Assembly (NCBI GenBank): GCA_018417955.1
Contig: JACTVC010000022.1
Span: 310,001 to 374,000, forward strand
DNA from: Laccaria trichodermophora
Lineage: Eukaryota; Basidiomycota; Agaricomycetes; Agaricales; Hydnangiaceae
Direction: 5' to 3'
Length of the DNA: 64,000 nucleotides
The notes under the pieces are model-generated. The model did not search any database and had not been told where the DNA came from. It saw only the letters and a list, made by a program, of their open reading frames with translations. Positions 58,096 through 64,000 of the stretch are shown here, one piece after another (positions within the stretch are counted from its first letter, which is position 1; each line of letters begins with the position of its first letter). Both the position numbers and the translations under genes were made by a program.

Positions 58096-58147
58096 CTTTA
58101 GGGGAGGTTGACACATGTCACGTGAAGGTTGCATGCCTCCCCTAAAG
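58096..58147. promoter_or_regulatory. 52-bp dyad with TCACGTGA core, upstream of WD40 paralogue
   Basis: CTTTAGGGGAGGTTG faces CATGCCTCCCCTAAAG, with TCACGTGA (58118-58125) exactly central. Its outer arms and core match the dyad at 46267-46319 while the spacers have diverged. Both dyads are followed, away from their WD40 gene, by a CTTTTCC...ACCACTCAC stretch (near 46360 and 58185). Confidence 0.6.
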
Positions 58148-58479
58148 TTTCGAGGAATGACTTGGAAACAATAGCACTTGATGTGCCTTTTCCGAAACCA
58201 CTCACACGTAGATACCTTTTGTAAAGTAGAATATGCGTCTTAACCAAATTAGAGGGCGCTTTGCGACCAGGACCGAATGGGCTTACCATCGCGCCCCAAT
58301 ATCGCAGAACAAAAGGTGGTCGAAGGGACTCTGAGATGCATGTCTGGGTAAGCTGGTAAAGATACCGGTTTTTATTTTCAATGCTTCGACATAAATACTG
58401 TGAGTCGACCACAATCCAAAATCAAGAAGCCATTTAGCACCCACTGACTTACGATATTCAATCCCCTACGTTCTCATCG

Positions 58480-60184
58480 ATGTTTCAATATGCCATCCAA
58501 AGCGCCTTCAACCTTTCAGCTCATATGTCATCTTTACCAACTGGTTTGGTTAAGGGGGTAAGCGAGTTCTATGCTTTGTTACTCAGATTAACTCATTGTT
58601 AAATTCAAAGATATCAGGTTCAATTGCGACTCTGTTTAAACCAGTCAATCAAGAAAGAAAACGGCTTCGCGACGAGGTGAATGACGCGTGGGGGTCGCCC
58701 AAGCAACAAAAAGTCGTGAGTAGTTGTGCTTGAATCCCATCGACTTTCCCTGTTGATTTCTTCAATTATTTCAGGACGTATTTTCCAGATTCTGCACGCC
58801 AGAGACGAAAGAAATGACCCAACACACCGTGGTCTTGATGGACTTCCCTGACGAAATCATTCTCCTTATCTTGCGAGACGTGACTCTGCGAGAAGCCTTG
58901 CTGCTACTGCAGTGCAACTGGCGATTATGCTCAGTCGTTTCGCAATTTTACTTGAAGCATCATGGCTTCGTCATCCGGGATGACAATGCGGACGACATCA
59001 CTCTCCAAGGCGACGTACCTGCAGCAGCCCTCCGCATGTTGTCGGTTTATCCGTTCGTCAACCGAATCACCCTCTGCTGCGACCTCTACTACCTTGTCGA
59101 GTATAGGAACCTCTTCCTGTCCCTTTTACGCCAGCTCAAGGCTCTCATCTTCTTCAACATCTACTTCAATCCGTTGGACCTTGCTCTCTTACATGATCCA
59201 CGTACCCCAAACGCCATTTATTCCGCGATTACAGCACTACCTGGTGGCATATATGCTTTCAAGATCTCAAGAGCCTTTGATCCACCGCCTGTCAAGGCAT
59301 TATCTCAACCGCCACATCCACGGAGCCATATCCACCATCGTGGGTTGAGCCGTTCCATCTCCCGAATCCGCGATCTGGACTTATCCATGGAATTTCCGGT
59401 CACTCAATCGCTCTCCGAAATGTATGAAAGGCTACTTCAAGGGAAAGCTGTAACCAGCCTCGTCATCTCGGATCAGTCGACTTGTTCTGCCTTCAACAAG
59501 CTCATGAGATCATCAAACCTCCCCCTTCTTACTCACTTGAATCTCCTGATCACTTCCTGGTGCGGTATTCATCTCCCTCGAAAATTCTTCGTGCGACATC
59601 TGCTACTCCAGTCGGCATCTCTCTGTACCTACGGATTAAAGTCCCAAATGCCGGACTCTCCGTCGAAATCACTATTCATTTCTCACGTTGCACGAATTTC
59701 ACTCACCTCTAATCATCATTCGTGGGTGCACAATAATCCTCCTGCATTGCAACGCTTGCAGATCCGACTGCCTTTGACATTGTACAATCCACGTGGTCGT
59801 ACATTCTGTTCCACTATGCGGACATTGGCAAATCCCCTCGAATCAGTGTCGGCGCAGGCTTTTGTGGGATTGACCATCGAGCTGCACTTTCCATACAGTC
59901 TCAGGGAACATATCCTTCACTGCTGCGAGAAAGGAAATGTTTGTGAGTGTGCTCCTTCACCACAATTAATTGTTCCGCAGGCGAAGAGCCTCACCATCGG
60001 CCTCCGCTCCTTTCATCCGTTGATGTTGGTAAGCGACTTCAATTCATTTCACTTCAAGTCACTTAGTTTTTCGATTTAGCGCTTTCTTTCTACTTGGATC
60101 ATTAGTGGCTACCATTTAAATCATATAAAACTGGCAACTGTCAGCACAGTCATTTATTTGCAGCCAAGGTTTTTTATGATATGA
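58480..60184 (+). CDS. F-box protein
   Basis: Exons 58480..58557, 58611..58715, 58775..60028 and probably 60080..60184 give about 513 aa. The start MFQYAIQSAFNLSAHMSSL opens at ATG 58480. The F-box lies at about residues 70-115 (MDFPDEIILLILRDVTLREA, then LLLLQCNWRLCSVVS) and would bind Skp1 in an SCF ubiquitin ligase. The long remainder (LRMLSVYPFVNRITLCCDLY; RIRDLDLSMEF; NLPLLTHLNLLITSWCGIHL) has the leucine spacing of degenerate LRR-like strands. If the last intron (donor GTAAGC at 60029, acceptor TTTAG) is not removed, translation stops at 60079 after SFSI instead. The C-terminal tail ends within 20 bp of the giant palindrome, so the original 3' end may have been replaced. Confidence 0.75.
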
Positions 60185-63100
60185 AATGCCTAGGCAAACT
60201 TATGAAATCATTTCAATTTCATTTTCCTAGCCTATGTCATTTATCCCAGCTCCCTGTCAATCATTCCAACCTTGATTTCATTTCCATTTCATTTGCTATT
60301 TCATTCCTACCCAGCCCTATATTTCATTGCTTGCCTGGTGCCATATTTCATTGCTTCCTAGTGCGATGTTTTAGCTATTTCATTCCTACCCAGCCCTATA
60401 TTTCATTGATTTCCTGGTGCCATATTTCATTGCTCTCCTAGTGCGATGTTTTAGTGATTTCATTTCTTCCTGGCCTCATATTTCATTGCCTGCTTACCTT
60501 GATGTTTTAGCCATTTCATTTCTACCTAATCCCATATTTCATTACTTGCCTGGGGCTATATTTCATTGCTTTCCTGGTGCGATGTTTTAGGCATTTCATT
60601 TTTTGTCAGGGATATTTCATTTCTTGCCTTGGGATATTTCACATCCATTTCATTCCTTGCCTGGGGCAATTTCATACCTACCCTACTGTGCCTCCTCACT
60701 GTTTCCCACAGTCTGCTCACTGTTTTCAGGGTCCAAAAGCGCACTTCTAAATATGGAAATGTGCGCTTTTCTAAAAGAAAAATAGCAATAAAATAGAGAA
60801 AATATATGGGATGGTAGTACTCAAATTTGCAAGATTTGTATTTGTCAGGGTCCATTGGGGGATATCATGATATTGGTCACATGACCAATTACCAAAAATG
60901 GTCAAAAAATGAAAGTTGTAGCCCTACACTGTAGCTTCCTGAATCTGTTTAAATTATGTTCTGAAGTGCTCCCCTTGTGGATATATGAGGTAAAGGAATC
61001 CCAAAAGTGTTGTGTTTTTTTTTTGTTTTTTGCATTTTTCTCCATGAAAACAAAACCAAACAATATGATTTCAGTATATTTAGAAAGTTAAAAGAAAGGG
61101 CTACAGTTATTGTATCGTGGGAAAAATGACCAAAAAAGGAAGGTGCATGCCCTAGAAAAGGAATTGTCAGATATAGACTACAAAAGTCAGACATAGACTA
61201 CAAATTTTACTGATACACTACAAAAGACTACAAAAGTCAGACCTAGACTACAAAGTTAGGGTTAGGGCTAAAAGGTTATCCAATAGCCCATCCATCCCAT
61301 ACATGGCACATATTATGCAAAAGAGAGCATAAGAGCCATTATAAAAAGTTGTCCTGCCCACTTTTGTCATTAGAAAAGTTTGTAGTGTCCGCTTTTTAGA
61401 CTACAAAAGTTTGTAGTGTGCGCTTTTTTATTGGAAAATTTTGTAGTGTCTGCTTTTTCATTGAAAAAGTGTGTAGTGTCTGCTTTTTTAGACTACAAAA
61501 GTTTGTAGTGCACTTTTTCATTAGAAGAGTTTGTAGTGTCTGCTTTTTGAGACTACAAAAGTGTGTAGTTGACATGTAAATGATGGTGTCCTTGGCCTTG
61601 TTTAGGTTATGGGGATGAGGTTGAAGGATTGACATGATCTTACATATTGCCAGTGCTGCAGCATTAGTTTTTGACATCATGCACAAGTTGTCTTTCACAT
61701 TAGGAAAGGCTATTCTAAGCCTTTCATATTGGTACCTACTGTCCTATCTCAAAACATAATTATAAGTTCATGTGGGGATATGGCTGAAGGATTGCCATGA
61801 CTTTACATATTGCTATTGCCACATTATCAGTTTTTCACATCATGCCTGCTTTCACATTGATAGCTACTAGCCTGTCCCAAACATAGTCAAGATATCAGCT
61901 CTTTGTGTGCTATAGGATGATGGGCTAATTCATCCTTGGAGGTGTCCTCAAGTTAGGTCATGTTGTAAGTTGACCTTGTATTGAAACAGAACAGTAGATA
62001 TCAACATGAATGGCCTCCTCTGGCTTGACAGCCAAGTTGGGCATGATGTGAAAAACTGATAATGTGGCAATAGCAATATGTAAAGTCATGGCAATCCTTC
62101 AGCCATATCCCCACATGAACTTATAATTATGTTTTGAGATAGGACAGTAGGTACCAATATGAAAGGCTTAGAATAGCCTTTCCTAATGTGAAAGACAACT
62201 TGTGCATGATGTCAAAAACTAATGCTGCAGCACTGGCAATATGTAAGATCATGTCAATCCTTCAACCTCATCCCCATAACCTAAACAAGGCCAAGGACAC
62301 CATCATTTACATGTCAACTACACACTTTTGTAGTCTCAAAAAGCAGACACTACAAACTCTTCTAATGAAAAAGTGCACTACAAACTTTTGTAGTCTAAAA
62401 AAGCAGACACTACACACTTTTTCAATGAAAAAGCAGACACTACAAAATTTTCCAATAAAAAAGCGCACACTACAAACTTTTGTAGTCTAAAAAGCGGACA
62501 CTACAAACTTTTCTAATGACAAAAGTGGGCAGGACAACTTTTTATAATGGCTCTTATGCTCTCTTTTGCATAATATGTGCCATGTATGGGATGGATGGGC
62601 TATTGGATAACCTTTTAGCCCTAACCCTAACTTTGTAGTCTAGGTCTGACTTTTGTAGTCTTTTGTAGTGTATCAGTAAAATTTGTAGTCTATGTCTGAC
62701 TTTTGTAGTCTATATCTGACAATTCCTTTTCTAGGGCATGCACCTTCCTTTTTTGGTCATTTTTCCCACGATACAATAACTGTAGCCCTTTCTTTTAACT
62801 TTCTAAATATACTGAAATCATATTGTTTGGTTTTGTTTTCATGGAGAAAAATGCAAAAAACAAAAAAAAAACACAACACTTTTGGGATTCCTTTACCTCA
62901 TATATCCACAAGGGGAGCACTTCAGAACATAATTTAAACAGATTCAGGAAGCTACAGTGTAGGGCTACAACTTTCATTTTTTGACCATTTTTGGTAATTG
63001 GTCATGTGACCAATATCATGATATCCCCCAATGGACCCTGACAAATACAAATCTTGCAAATTTGAGTACTACCATCCCATATATTTTCTCTATTTTATTG

Positions 63101-64000
63101 CTATTTTTCTTTTAGAAAAGCGCACATTTCCATATTTAGAAGTGCGCTTTTGGACCCTGAAAACAGTGAGCAGACTGTGGGAAACAGTGAGGAGGCACAG
63201 TAGGGTAGGTATGAAATTGCCCCAGGCAAGGAATGAAATGGATGTGAAATATCCCAAGGCAAGAAATGAAATATCCCTGACAAAAAATGAAATGCCTAAA
63301 ACATCGCACCAGGAAAGCAATGAAATATAGCCCCAGGCAAGTAATGAAATATGGGATTAGGTAGAAATGAAATGGCTAAAACATCAAGGTAAGCAGGCAA
63401 TGAAATATGAGGCCAGGAAGAAATGAAATCACTAAAACATCGCACTAGGAGAGCAATGAAATATGGCACCAGGAAATCAATGAAATATAGGGCTGGGTAG
63501 GAATGAAATAGCTAAAACATCACACTAGGAAGCAATGAAATATGGCACCAGGCAAGCAATGAAATATAGGGCTGGGTAGGAATGAAATAGCTAAAACATC
63601 GCACTAGGAGAGCAATGAAATATGGCACCAGGCAAGCAATGAAATATAGGGCTGGGTAGGAATGAAATAGCTAAAACATCGCACTAGGAAGCAATGAAAT
63701 ATGGCACCAGGCAAGCAATGAAATATAGGGCTGGGTAGGAATGAAATAGCTAAAACATCGCACTAGGAAGCAATGAAATATGGCACCAGGCAAGCAATGA
63801 AATATAGGGCTGGGTAGGAATGAAATAGCTAAAACATCGCACTAGGAAGCAATGAAATATGGCACCAGGCAAGCAATGAAATATAGGGCTGGGTAGGAAT
63901 GAAATAGCAAATGAAATGGAAATGAAATCAAGGTTGGAATGATTGACAGGGAGCTGGGATAAATGACATAGGCTAGGAAAATGAAATTGAAATGATTTCA
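60185..64000. mobile_element. Giant near-perfect palindrome, arms ~1.7-2 kb, runs off the window
   Basis: The left arm (about 60203-61846) is repeated as its reverse complement at 62040-64000, around a 193-bp loop (61847-62039). Four mirrored short ORFs have identical translations (for example 61396-61698 minus against 62188-62490 plus, at coordinates summing to 123886), so the inner 1.3 kb of the arms is essentially identical. The arms differ mainly in copy number of a ~79-bp repeat. Interior features are TTTGTAGTGTCTGCTTTTT repeats and TTAGGGTTAGGG. No transposase was seen; the mirrored ORFs (60-100 aa) look like non-coding shadows. This could be a foldback-type element, a recent inverted duplication, or an assembly fold-back artefact. 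Confidence 0.8.
63450..63920. repeat. ~79-bp tandem repeat, about six copies (two in the left arm)
   Basis: GGGCTGGGTAGGAATGAAAT followed by AGCTAAAACATCGCACTAGG and AATGAAATATGGCACCAGGC recurs at about 63492, 63571, 63651, 63729, 63808 and 63887. In the left arm, the reverse complement CCTACCCAGCCC occurs only near 60307 and 60386. The extra copies account for the roughly 315-bp length difference between the arms. Confidence 0.8.

Noticed and set aside
61396..62490. Mirrored 100-codon ORFs as transposon proteins
   Set aside because: They encode the TTTGTAGTGTCTGC tandem repeats (KKQTLQT...), with no domain; identity of the pair follows from the palindrome.

Overview
The window reads as a nuclear scaffold of a mushroom-forming basidiomycete (Agaricomycetes). 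Genes are split by many 45-60 bp GT-AG introns. The families present are typical of that group: a KDZ transposase with its Cys cluster, a TET/JBP-type 2OG-Fe(II) dioxygenase, a NACHT-TPR (NLR) protein, Tnp2-type CACTA transposase, an F-box protein, and small RNase H1 N-terminal-like proteins. No rRNA or tRNA gene and no bacterial-type operon was recognised. The region is mostly transposons, repeats and decaying gene copies, with few ordinary host genes. Exon coordinates were worked out by hand from splice signals and frame.

Layout. 1-7.3 kb: a truncated gene, then a foldback element of about 6.8 kb whose two arms are 90-bp satellite arrays in opposite orientation; its outer flanks carry TTGGGCCCAAT palindromes and two gene scraps. 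7.3-9.1 kb: unrelated tandem repeats. 9.6-14.7 kb: three fungal genes of unknown role (a 799-aa WF-motif protein, an RNase H1 N-terminal-like protein, and a copy broken by one TGA). 14.9-16.3 kb: TTCACG-rich and C-rich repeats. 16.3-22.5 kb: an intact TET/JBP-like dioxygenase gene next to a KDZ transposase carrying one stop and one 1-bp deletion. 22.7-27.9 kb: relics of a vacuolar aspartic protease, a BTB gene and a double ABC ATPase. 28.1-32.2 kb: an apparently intact NLR with near-identical TPR units. 33.2-39 kb: a second relic of the same ABC ATPase, in the opposite orientation, and an SDR relic. 39-44.4 kb: AT-rich, with a 965-bp inverted-repeat element. 44.4-46.3 kb: an intact WD40 protein with a C-terminal membrane segment. 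46.8-53.4 kb: a CACTA-like unit made of two convergent genes, a 13-exon partner and a Tnp2 transposase. 53.7-57.5 kb: a small gene, repeats, an RGP1-like relic and a truncated paralogue of the WD40 gene. 58.5-60.2 kb: an F-box gene. 60.2-64 kb: a giant, near-perfect palindrome that runs off the window end.

The most unusual points are: the two large palindromic elements at the window ends; a 52-53 bp dyad (CTTTAGGGGAG...TCACGTGA...CTCCCCTAAAG-like) upstream of both WD40 paralogues; the CACTA partner gene, whose 12 introns are all phase 0 and include a tandem exon+intron duplication; four introns whose conserved frame demands GC-AG splicing; and the TET/JBP-KDZ pairing.
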